Assembly (NCBI GenBank): GCA_910579015.1
Contig: CAJTRO010000059.1
Location: 1 to 20,437 of the forward strand
Direction of reading: 5' to 3'
From: an uncultured Dorea sp.
Lineage (GTDB): Bacteria > Bacillota_A > Clostridia > Lachnospirales > Lachnospiraceae
Length of the DNA stretch: 20,437 nt
Every line of letters begins with the position of its first letter. The stretch's first letter is position 1. The position numbers were made by a program, and so were the translations under genes. The notes beneath the pieces are model-generated. The model was not told where the DNA came from, did no database searches, and worked only from the letters and a program-made list of their open reading frames with translations. Positions 15,248 through 20,437 of the stretch are shown in pieces.

Positions 15248-15593
15248 CACATATCTCCTCATCCGCGTCATAATAATAGTCCTCAGCGCCATAAGCAGTC
15301 TCTCTCTTATAATCATTAAGTATCTTCACTATATATTCCGTCTCACATGCCTCAGCGGCCTTCCTGGCGTTATAATTTCCTCCGATAATCCGGGCAAATC
15401 CCTTCGAATACTGTCTGAACATGTCGATCGGCCGCATGATACTGTGTTCTACAATACGCTCTGGCGGTGTAATATGCATACAATTCATATAATACTTAAA
15501 CTGTATGATCCCGCCGGACATATTAAGCTCGAAGCTTCCTTCTTCCATACAATAGTTGATCCTGCATACGAATTCGGCAAGCGCAGACATCAT
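15234..15593 (-). CDS. Uncharacterised 119-aa YbjN-like protein
   Basis: The alpha/beta pattern 'LAEFVCRINYCMEEGSFELNM' then 'GGIIQFKYYMNC' and 'PIDMFRQYSKGFARIIGG' resembles the YbjN / sensory-transduction-regulator fold: helix with N, then a strand of the type 'GNFELD', then 'GxIxFKxYxxC'. YbjN domains are chaperone-like folds of mostly unknown role. The protein starts close to the conserved part, so it may be a short version or N-terminally truncated; an in-frame stop occurs 45 nt upstream. No strong ribosome binding site precedes the two adjacent ATGs at 15593 and 15590. The C-terminus is acidic and Tyr-rich ('YGAEDYYYDADEE'). It is coupled by overlap to the putative ring-nuclease-like gene and lies 206 nt downstream of cas6, behind a terminator-like hairpin. 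Function unknown. Confidence 0.6.
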   Translation of the reverse strand: MMSALAEFVCRINYCMEEGSFELNMSGGIIQFKYYMNCMHITPPERIVEHSIMRPIDMFRQYSKGFARIIGGNYNARKAAEACETEYIVKILNDYKRETAYGAEDYYYDADEEICDGRR

Positions 15594-15689
15594 CTTCTTA
15601 CTCTTATTACTGTATATATACCATTTCCGGAATTTTTATTTTTTTGATCAGATTTCCACACACTCCTGCACCCCATCCGTCAGAACAAA

Positions 15690-15759
15690 AAAATATCAGG
15701 CCAGAAATCACATCCGGGAACTGTCTGTTCCAGAACATTATTTTCTGACCTGATATTTT
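15690..15759 (-). terminator. Long hairpin, probable terminator of cas6 (works in both directions)
   Basis: AAAATATCAGGCCAGAAA (15690-15707) pairs with TTTCTGACCTGATATTTT (15742-15759), 18 bp with a single G-T pair. A second hairpin, GGAAC/GTTCC at 15717-15731, sits inside. A T run follows on the minus strand after the distal arm. The stem lies 41 nt after the cas6 stop. Confidence 0.7.
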
Positions 15760-15764
15760 ATGCT

Positions 15765-15814
15765 TTCTCAGTAAACTGTATATCTCCAAAAAACAATTCT
15801 CAGTAAACTGTATA
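15765..15814. repeat. 18-bp direct repeat at the cas6 3' end
   Basis: TTCTCAGTAAACTGTATA occurs at 15765-15782 and again at 15797-15814. The second copy encodes the last residues and stop of Cas6 (R-Y-T-V-Y-stop on the minus strand). The first lies in the 3' untranslated part, so it looks like a local duplication or a trace of recombination. Confidence 0.85.
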
Positions 15815-16726
15815 CCGTCCAAACCCAAAGCTGGTATTCTTCCCTATATGTAACAGCTCCCCCGCCAGCACATACGGCAGATACTCCCCGGAAATATCCT
15901 CAAATCTCACCTCTCCAACCATTCCCCTCAATTTCACCTTAGAATCCTGTGTACTTGAATATCTCTTCACAACACGCATTTCACTTTTCTGACTTACGAT
16001 CGCCGGATAATCCTCCATCACAACCTGATCCATATATATTTCCACAAAATAATCCATCATCATAATCCTTCGGAATAAAGACTGGAACACAGCCTCCGTC
16101 TGAAATTCCGAAAGATATCTTCCCTGATATTTCAGGCATGTGGGCGCATGGAATACCAGTTTCTTCTTATATCCTTTTTTCTCTATTTCCTTCATCCTTC
16201 TCATGACATGATCATAAACGGTCTCCGGACGATATGCGGACATTGTGAGCCTATTTCCCCTCAACAAAGACTCTCCGCTGATATTACTGATATCATGGAT
16301 CACATATCTTACGCCATCCTTCCCGATCCCTTCCACACCAAGCTGATAGAACATCTGAAGATACTGCCCGAAATACACGATATTATCGCCAAATAACACC
16401 AAATAGAAGAAGAAACCTTCCCCTTCTCTGAATCTCTCCTGATAATTCTCACACTCGATCAGATAACCGATACTGTCGTCACCCTGCATGAACGCCGGCT
16501 TCTTCTTCATCTGTGTATACAAGATCTTGTACACAATACACGGATTCTTATATCCGCAGGTCTGACACTTTCTGTTATTGATGCAGTTCTGCCTCAGAAG
16601 CATCTCCCCCATGCCGCCGCGCAGAGCAGACACCTTATCTCTGGGAAGAATCGAATCCTCCGTGACAACAAGGCTGAACTTTAATTTTATATATGGTATA
16701 TCTAATCTCTTCTCCAAATCATTCAT
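15800..16726 (-). CDS. cas6: Cas6 pre-crRNA processing endoribonuclease
   Basis: A 308-residue RAMP endonuclease that cuts CRISPR transcripts at the base of the repeat hairpin. The N-terminal half has 'RGGMGEMLLRQNC' and a four-cysteine cluster (C48, C54, C57, C63: 'CQTCGYKNPC') as in the PF10040 group. The C-terminus ends with the glycine-rich loop 'GELLHIGKNTSFGFGRYTVY' (289-308), the diagnostic Cas6 motif. I chose the ATG at 16726, with AAGGTGG 5-6 nt upstream; the frame is open to 16792 but that extension is Gly/Cys/Lys-rich and poorly placed. A minus-strand TATAAT lies about 38 nt upstream. The gene is separated from the other cas genes by the accessory island and has its own promoter, but its expected substrate is the repeat at 530-707, which carries the required hairpin and 8-nt handle. 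Confidence 0.88.
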   Translation of the reverse strand: MNDLEKRLDIPYIKLKFSLVVTEDSILPRDKVSALRGGMGEMLLRQNCINNRKCQTCGYKNPCIVYKILYTQMKKKPAFMQGDDSIGYLIECENYQERFREGEGFFFYLVLFGDNIVYFGQYLQMFYQLGVEGIGKDGVRYVIHDISNISGESLLRGNRLTMSAYRPETVYDHVMRRMKEIEKKGYKKKLVFHAPTCLKYQGRYLSEFQTEAVFQSLFRRIMMMDYFVEIYMDQVVMEDYPAIVSQKSEMRVVKRYSSTQDSKVKLRGMVGEVRFEDISGEYLPYVLAGELLHIGKNTSFGFGRYTVY

Positions 16727-16763
16727 AGGAACCACCTTTTTCTTACAGTATATATTTTCTCCT

Positions 16764-16792
16764 ATTATACACCCTCCCCCCGGTCTTCTCAT
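16764..16792 (-). promoter_or_regulatory. Promoter-like element of cas6
   Basis: TATAAT lies at 16769-16764 on the minus strand, with TGAGAA at 16792-16787 as a weak -35 (17-nt spacer). A GGGGGGAGGG stretch lies between them, resembling the G run in the cas10 promoter. Confidence 0.5.
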
Positions 16793-16875
16793 ATCCTTTA
16801 TCCAAAAATTGTTAAAAAACAGTAATCATTTTCCCAATCTGAACGATATTATATATAAGGTATTATTATTTGTGC

Positions 16876-16893
16876 ATCCGTTTCCAAACGGAT
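16876..16893 (+). promoter_or_regulatory. Perfect inverted repeat in the flagellin 5' leader
   Basis: ATCCGTTT-CC-AAACGGAT forms an 18-base palindrome with a 2-base centre. It ends 5 nt before the AAGGAGG ribosome binding site (16898-16904) of the flagellin gene. It may be an operator or an mRNA-stabilising leader hairpin. No clear sigma-28 promoter (TAAAGTTT-N11-GCCGATAA) was found; CTGAACGATAT at about 16842 is only a partial match. Confidence 0.5.
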
Positions 16894-16912
16894 AGAGAAG
16901 GAGGAATATGAT

Positions 16913-17683
16913 ATGGGAATTTCCGCAATCAGCAGTACATCACCTTATCTGTACGGTCATATAGCAAGTGGCAAAAGATTGATGTCTGCCGCAAACGGAG
17001 CTTCTGAACTGGCTGTCGCCGAGAAACAGAAAGCCCTGATCACTGGTTATAACACAGGGACCAAGAATCTCGCGACAGGAAACAATATGCTGAATACTTC
17101 CGACTCCGCATTGGGAAGTATAACCGACCATCTTCAGCGGATCCGGGAACTGGGGCTTCGCGCATCTAATACCGCAACCATGAACGCTTCCAACCGTGCA
17201 GAACTTCAGAAGGAAGTCAATCAATTAAAGCAAGGCATTGAACACATAGCAACACAGAGCCGGTTTAACGGCAAGAACCTGTTAGACGGAAGTCAGAGCG
17301 AAGGTGTCACTCTCGTCTCTGATGCAAGCGGCGGATCCATCACGGTCAATAACTCCATGGATTCCACATTACAGGCGCTTGGCATAGCCGATTTCGACGT
17401 TACCAAGAATTTTGACCTGCAAGCGATTGATGATGCTCTCGCGAAGGTTGCCAGCAACAGAAGTTCTATGGGTGCTCAATCTAACGCGATCGATCACACG
17501 ATGAACTACAACGAATATGCGTCTGAGAACCTGACCGCATCCTTGAGCCGTCTGTCAGATACAGATATCGCCAAGAAGGTTCAGGAGCTGACACATCAAC
17601 GTACACTGCAAGACATTTCCATGTACCTGCAAAAGAAGAAGATGGGACAGGAAGGCCAGAAGATGGTCGGCGCTCTGATCTAA
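16913..17683 (+). CDS. Short flagellin-like protein (D0/D1 core only, atypical ends)
   Basis: A 256-residue protein with flagellin core motifs: 'IASGKRLMSAANGASELAVAEK' near residues 17-38, the 'NLATGNNMLNTSDSALGSITDHLQRIRELGLRASN' block, 'ELQKEVNQLKQGIEHIATQSRFNGKNLLDG' and a C-terminal coiled part with 'SMGAQSNAIDHTMNYNEYASENLTASLSRLSDTDIA'. The variable D2/D3 part is absent. The ends are unusual. The N-terminus is shorter than the canonical D0 helix, and the C-terminus is the basic 'QKKKMGQEGQKMVGALI' where normal flagellin has Gln-rich '...SVLQLL'. I recall a Clostridia-specific variant with this shape. It would be exported by the flagellar type III apparatus and assemble as, or modify, the filament. 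Start is supported by AAGGAGG 8 nt upstream. A strong terminator follows. No other flagellar gene is in view. Confidence 0.8.
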   Translation: MGISAISSTSPYLYGHIASGKRLMSAANGASELAVAEKQKALITGYNTGTKNLATGNNMLNTSDSALGSITDHLQRIRELGLRASNTATMNASNRAELQKEVNQLKQGIEHIATQSRFNGKNLLDGSQSEGVTLVSDASGGSITVNNSMDSTLQALGIADFDVTKNFDLQAIDDALAKVASNRSSMGAQSNAIDHTMNYNEYASENLTASLSRLSDTDIAKKVQELTHQRTLQDISMYLQKKKMGQEGQKMVGALI

Positions 17684-17696
17684 CCCGTCACTACAT

Positions 17697-17746
17697 AAAG
17701 AGGACGTCGGAAGATATCACAATTTCCGATATCCTCTTTATTTTTT
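17697..17746 (+). terminator. Intrinsic terminator of the flagellin-like gene
   Basis: AAAGAGGA...TCGGAA pairs with TTCCGA...TCCTCTTT (17697-17739), with two small internal mismatches, and a TTTTTT run follows at 17741-17746. It begins 14 nt after the stop codon. Confidence 0.88.
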
Positions 17747-17772
17747 CAACATTTCCTCTAATATTTCTCAGG

Positions 17773-17831
17773 CAGTATATCATATTTCTTGAATTATTTT
17801 ATTTACACTTCAAGAAATATGATATATACTG
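17773..17831. promoter_or_regulatory. Long inverted repeat overlapping the XRE gene promoter (probable operator)
   Basis: CAGTATATCATATTTCTTGAA (17773-17793) is mirrored by a 23-base arm at 17809-17831 that differs only by a 2-base insertion. The right arm covers the spacer and -10 of the promoter at 17802-17830, the classic place for an autoregulatory repressor site. Confidence 0.75.
17802..17830 (+). promoter_or_regulatory. Sigma-A promoter of the XRE regulator
   Basis: TTTACA (17802-17807) and TATACT (17825-17830) are exactly 17 nt apart, giving an expected start near 17837 and a leader of about 29 nt to the ATG at 17866. Confidence 0.8.
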
Positions 17832-17865
17832 TTTTTATAAAGAAATGAGAAAGAAGGTGAGTAAA

Positions 17866-18282
17866 ATGGGGATTGGAAAACGTATCAAAGAAGCGCGGGA
17901 ACACCTGGGGCTTACACAGTCTGAGCTTGCCGCCCTGGTTGGCGTGACCAGTTCAGCGGTCACAAACTATGAGAAGGATACCAGCCATCCCAAAGAACCG
18001 GTCTTATACAAACTACTCGAAGTTCTCAAAGTTGATGCCAATTATCTGTTCCAGGATGTTTCCGGCATTACACAGAAAGAAGATATGATCACATTATTTG
18101 AATTCGACCTTATTCAGAAATACCGCAGTCTGGACGCCTACGGTAAGAACGTGATTGGTTTACTACTGGAAGCAGAGTACCAGCGGTGTATGGATATCCT
18201 GCCTCCCGCCCCGTCACTGCCCAAAGAAGATCTTACTGCAATAGAAAATGCCATGGAACAGCTTCGTATTAAGAAAGCATGA
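17866..18282 (+). CDS. XRE-family transcriptional regulator
   Basis: A 138-residue DNA-binding protein. Residues 3-62 form a lambda-repressor-like HTH: 'IGKRIKEAREHLGLTQSELAALVGVTSSAVTNYEKD', then 'LYKLLEVLKVDANYLF'. The C-terminal part is helical and ends with a basic tail; it may mediate dimerisation. The ATG at 17866 is preceded by GAAGGTGAG at good spacing, while the ATG seven codons upstream has no ribosome binding site and lies very near the predicted transcript start. The inverted repeat over its own promoter suggests it is autoregulated. It is followed closely by an ImmA-like gene, the arrangement of ImmR/ImmA-type repressor and anti-repressor pairs on mobile elements, although no integrase or attachment site is visible here. 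Confidence 0.88.
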   Translation: MGIGKRIKEAREHLGLTQSELAALVGVTSSAVTNYEKDTSHPKEPVLYKLLEVLKVDANYLFQDVSGITQKEDMITLFEFDLIQKYRSLDAYGKNVIGLLLEAEYQRCMDILPPAPSLPKEDLTAIENAMEQLRIKKA

Positions 18283-18330
18283 CAATACGTTGCTAAAATG
18301 TATATATACTTTTTACGGTTGGAGTTATGT

Positions 18331-18963
18331 ATGCGTTTTACCAGAAGAGAACCTATTTCAAAAGAAGAAGAGAATTATATCAGATTTACCGCTTATAACA
18401 CATTAATAGAATTTGGTGAGACAAGTCTGCCTGTACTTTCTGAATTTGACCAGATCATCAATTCCTCCATTTTCATATTTTCAATGCAGTCCATTTCCCG
18501 GAAACTCGGCCACAGCGAGGATTATTTTTCTATTGGAGATAAAGGCATCGGCATCTATGTGAGCATGACCGGACATCATGTGCTCCTGTACAACGACAGG
18601 CTTCCCTCCTACGAGATCCGCTGGACGATCGCAAGACTGCTCTATCTGGTGATATCAGGTAAATTAGAAAGACAGCCTGATATGTTCCATTTTGCAGACT
18701 GCCATGAGGATATGGAACGATGTGATATATTCGCCTACTACTTCACTTGTCCCGACACTATTCTGGATAAATGTGAGATCCGCAGTGCCGCCGATATCAT
18801 CGCCCACTGCAAGATTCCATTTTCCTATGCAGATAAGAAAAGCAGATCGTTAGGAAAAGCGGCAAATACAAGTATAAAATCATTGCAGTCCCTGGAAGAG
18901 ATCTTGAAGGAAAACTTCGCTCTGTTCATTGAACACAGCCATCAGTATATAAGGTCGAAATAG
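18331..18963 (+). CDS. ImmA/IrrE-like protein lacking the HExxH metal site
   Basis: A 210-residue protein. The order of motifs follows ImmA/IrrE metallopeptidases: 'IYVSMTGHHVLLYNDRLPSYEIRWTIARLLYLVISG' (75-110) corresponds to the family's 'Y-x-I-x-x-N-d...R-x-R-F-T-x-A-H-E-L-G-H' segment, and 'RCDIFAYYFTCPD' matches the later 'eA-n-x-FA-a-x-L-l-m-P'. The catalytic HELGH is replaced by 'ARLLYL', so the protease function must be lost. The partner XRE gene lies 48 nt upstream. The protein may act as a binding-only partner of the regulator. I chose the ATG at 18331 (GGAG upstream) over 18298, which lacks a ribosome binding site. Assignment is by motif order only. Confidence 0.6.
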   Translation: MRFTRREPISKEEENYIRFTAYNTLIEFGETSLPVLSEFDQIINSSIFIFSMQSISRKLGHSEDYFSIGDKGIGIYVSMTGHHVLLYNDRLPSYEIRWTIARLLYLVISGKLERQPDMFHFADCHEDMERCDIFAYYFTCPDTILDKCEIRSAADIIAHCKIPFSYADKKSRSLGKAANTSIKSLQSLEEILKENFALFIEHSHQYIRSK

Positions 18964-19040
18964 AATAGTACGATTGGTCTATGATCGTCAGTACTATGAA
19001 TAAGCAAAGGGGCATCAGAAAAGACAGACACTCCGGTTGT

Positions 19041-19700
19041 CTACTGATTCCCCTCATATTCTTTGTCCTGAAGTCTCTTGACCGACATCATATAATGATC
19101 CAGGATAGCGCCGCATATCTTCTCTTCATCTCTTGTCTTAAATACATCCACAAGTTCTCTGTGGATCGGATATTGCTTCTCGATGATCGCCTGCTTATTC
19201 CTGTCTCCCGCATTACAGCTGAGGATCTCGCCATATTCCAGATCTGTCCATGCTTTTGTGAGACGCGGAAGCCCTGCCTTCTCAATGATCACGCCATGCA
19301 GCATACATCCGTAAGATACCACCCGGCTAAAAGTATCTATGGTAAGGTTCTTCATCAGTTCCAATACCTCTTCCATCTTGTCGATTTCCTCATCTGTAAA
19401 ATCCGCATGGAACAGACGTACCGCAAGAATCTCATAATTAGACCGCAGCAAATATGTCTCATAGACATCCTGCATTGTAATCTCCCGCACGGAGCACCCT
19501 ACATTCCTCGTATACTCGATCATGCCTTCCTGCTCCAGTTGTCTGAGCGCCTCTCGTATCGGGCCCCGGCTTACTCCAAGCTCCTCGGAAAGCTCCTGCT
19601 CGATAATCCTCATACCCGGCGTTAATTCCTGATTCAATATCTTAATCCGTATCTCTTCTGCCACACTTTCCCGTAACGTCTTGAATCTTATCTTTCCCAT
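19041..19700 (-). CDS. GntR-family transcriptional regulator with FCD domain
   Basis: A 219-residue regulator. Residues 5-72 form the winged HTH: 'LRESVAEEIRIKILNQELTPGMRIIEQELSEELGVSRGPIREALRQLEQEG'. Residues 80-205 form the helical FCD ligand domain, with the metal-binding type histidines in 'LHGVIIEKAG', 'YPIHRELVD' and 'ILDHYMMSVKRL'. FCD regulators usually sense small carboxylates and repress nearby catabolic or transport genes; the DUF819 gene immediately upstream on the same strand is a plausible target. The start at 19700 has only a weak AGGCAAG upstream. Downstream, 18964-19040 holds an imperfect hairpin (ATAGTAC/GTACTAT) but no T run, so the convergent junction with the ImmA-like gene has no clear terminator. 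Confidence 0.9.
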   Translation of the reverse strand: MGKIRFKTLRESVAEEIRIKILNQELTPGMRIIEQELSEELGVSRGPIREALRQLEQEGMIEYTRNVGCSVREITMQDVYETYLLRSNYEILAVRLFHADFTDEEIDKMEEVLELMKNLTIDTFSRVVSYGCMLHGVIIEKAGLPRLTKAWTDLEYGEILSCNAGDRNKQAIIEKQYPIHRELVDVFKTRDEEKICGAILDHYMMSVKRLQDKEYEGNQ

Positions 19701-19779
19701 AATAATTATCTTGCCTGCTCTCTCTGATTAAGTATATTTTATTCTAACACAGTACAGTCATTTATGGAATTATTTCTTC

Positions 19780-19831
19780 TAAAAATAAAAATACAACCTC
19801 TTACAAATTCCATTTTGCAAAAGGCTGTATT
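19780..19831 (-). terminator. Intrinsic terminator of the DUF819 gene
   Basis: On the minus strand AATACAGCCT pairs with AGGTTGTATT (19831-19822 with 19799-19790, one G-T pair) and is followed by TTTATTTTT. It lies 60 nt after the DUF819 stop and separates that gene from the GntR gene. Confidence 0.75.
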
Positions 19832-19891
19832 GCCAGATCTTTTATTCACTTCTTACGATTCTAAGACCTTAGCCTGGGAGATCTCGGATCA

Positions 19892-20437
19892 TTACAATCC
19901 ACATATTGCCTTCACGGCATAGGCCACGAATATACCGACGTAATTTCCGCACGCTCCGTCAATTACTCCCATGATCAATCCTACATTGATCAGTGACTTC
20001 CAGTTTCCTCCTGCCGCAGTCAGGGAGGCTGTAGGTCCGTCAACTATACATCCAACCATGGACAGAAGCACATACTCATACTTGATCTTGAAGAGACGGC
20101 AGATCAGGAAATGAAGCACTGTACATCCGATCAGCATGAAGAATACATACAACGTCATCAGGAACGCTGAACCAATGAACTGCTGAAGATCGACTGCGAA
20201 TCCGATCGTAGCCAGGAAACACAGTGATATGAACAATCCAAGGTCAAGGTTACCACGGAGCTTCTTAACCGGCTTCAACTGGGCCAGACAGATGGAAACT
20301 GTCGTTACCATAAGAAGTCTTCCTGCCTTCCAGAATGTATCCGGGAATATCCTCTGTGCGATCATGGTCGTAACGAATGCCACACCAAAACCGATAGTCA
20401 GAAGCCATGCGATATCCTTGATCGCCCACTTCTTATC
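19892..20437 (-). CDS. DUF819 family membrane protein, C-terminal part (cut by window edge)
   Basis: The frame is open to the right edge of the window, so the 5' part is missing; 181 residues are visible. Several hydrophobic helices are seen: 'LFISLCFLATIGFAVDL', 'FLMTLYVFFMLIGCTVLHFLI', 'LINVGLIMGVIDGACGNYVGIFVAYAV'. The loop 'SMVGCIVDGPTASLTAAGGNWKSL' corresponds to the conserved 'AsNanIGGPaTAaamA...W..L' region of DUF819 (YjcL-like) transporters-like proteins. An internal GTG at 20383 could be read as a start but lies inside a conserved membrane region, so it is not the real start. Function is unknown for the family; a transport role is assumed. The neighbouring GntR gene may control it. 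Confidence 0.85.
   Translation of the reverse strand, partial: DKKWAIKDIAWLLTIGFGVAFVTTMIAQRIFPDTFWKAGRLLMVTTVSICLAQLKPVKKLRGNLDLGLFISLCFLATIGFAVDLQQFIGSAFLMTLYVFFMLIGCTVLHFLICRLFKIKYEYVLLSMVGCIVDGPTASLTAAGGNWKSLINVGLIMGVIDGACGNYVGIFVAYAVKAICGL

Noticed and set aside
15607..15828. A 73-codon minus-strand frame crossing the cas6 3' end and the hairpin
   Set aside because: It overlaps the Cas6 coding end and would be read through the terminator stem; no motif.
16810..16850. Sigma-28 flagellar promoter before the flagellin-like gene
   Set aside because: The -10-like segment CTGAACGATAT is a partial match and no TAAA-type -35 is at the right spacing.
18966..18999. Imperfect hairpin ATAGTAC/GTACTAT as terminator of the ImmA-like gene
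   Set aside because: Interrupted stem and no T run; not enough for a terminator call.
18981..19625. A 214-codon plus-strand frame
   Set aside because: It is opposite the clear GntR/FCD gene, whose domains are recognisable; the plus-strand peptide has no family features.
20381..20383. GTG as start of a 163-aa DUF819 protein
   Set aside because: The frame is open to the window edge and the GTG sits inside a membrane helix; the gene is simply cut by the edge.

Overview
The window looks like chromosomal DNA of a low-to-moderate-GC Firmicute, most likely a gut Clostridium relative of the Lachnospiraceae type. This is inferred from the flagellin variant, the DUF6431 transposase remnant and the strong AGGAGG-like ribosome binding sites. 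Positions 530-16726 hold a type III-D-like CRISPR-Cas locus with an unusual accessory island. The right end is ordinary chromosomal content: flagellin, an XRE/ImmA-like pair, a GntR regulator and a DUF819 membrane protein.

Layout. (1) 18-398: a zinc-ribbon transposase remnant on the minus strand. (2) 530-707: a three-repeat CRISPR array read on the minus strand, intact at its right (leader) end and decayed at its left end. Its leader fills 708-1167. (3) 8876-1168, minus strand: one tight operon with, in order, a HD-less Cas10, a single Cas7, a Csx10-type Cas5 with a helical tail, a double Cas7, a Csx19-like protein and a large Cas7 of the TIGR03986 type. It runs straight into the array. (4) 9072-14734, plus strand, divergent from cas10: a 1304-residue DUF4062(TIR-like)-STAND NTPase-TPR protein, then a CARF (TM1812/Csx2-like) protein with a C-terminal HEPN-like R-X4-H motif. 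(5) 15593-14888, minus strand: two small overlapping genes, one YbjN-like and one resembling the small putative ring nucleases Csx15/Csx16/Csx20. (6) 16726-15800, minus strand: cas6. No cas1, cas2, reverse transcriptase or separate small subunit gene is visible.

How the parts could work together (inference). Cas6 cuts the pre-crRNA next to the repeat stem, leaving an ATTGACAC-type 5' handle. The Cas10/Cas7/Csx10/Csx19 complex carries the crRNA and binds target RNA. Cas10 keeps the acidic residues of its cyclase-like palm and could make cyclic oligoadenylate. The CARF-HEPN protein would sense this and act as an RNase. The small 119-residue protein is a candidate off-switch. The DUF4062-STAND-TPR protein, in the same presumed transcript as the CARF gene, is the most novel component. 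It may be an extra effector of the CRISPR system or a separate NLR-like defence gene carried in the locus.

East of cas6, an independent flagellin gene ends in a clear terminator. An XRE repressor follows, with a textbook sigma-A promoter buried in a near-perfect inverted repeat, and then a protein that resembles ImmA but has lost its HExxH metal site. A GntR/FCD regulator and the C-terminal part of a DUF819 transporter-like protein, cut by the window edge, close the window.
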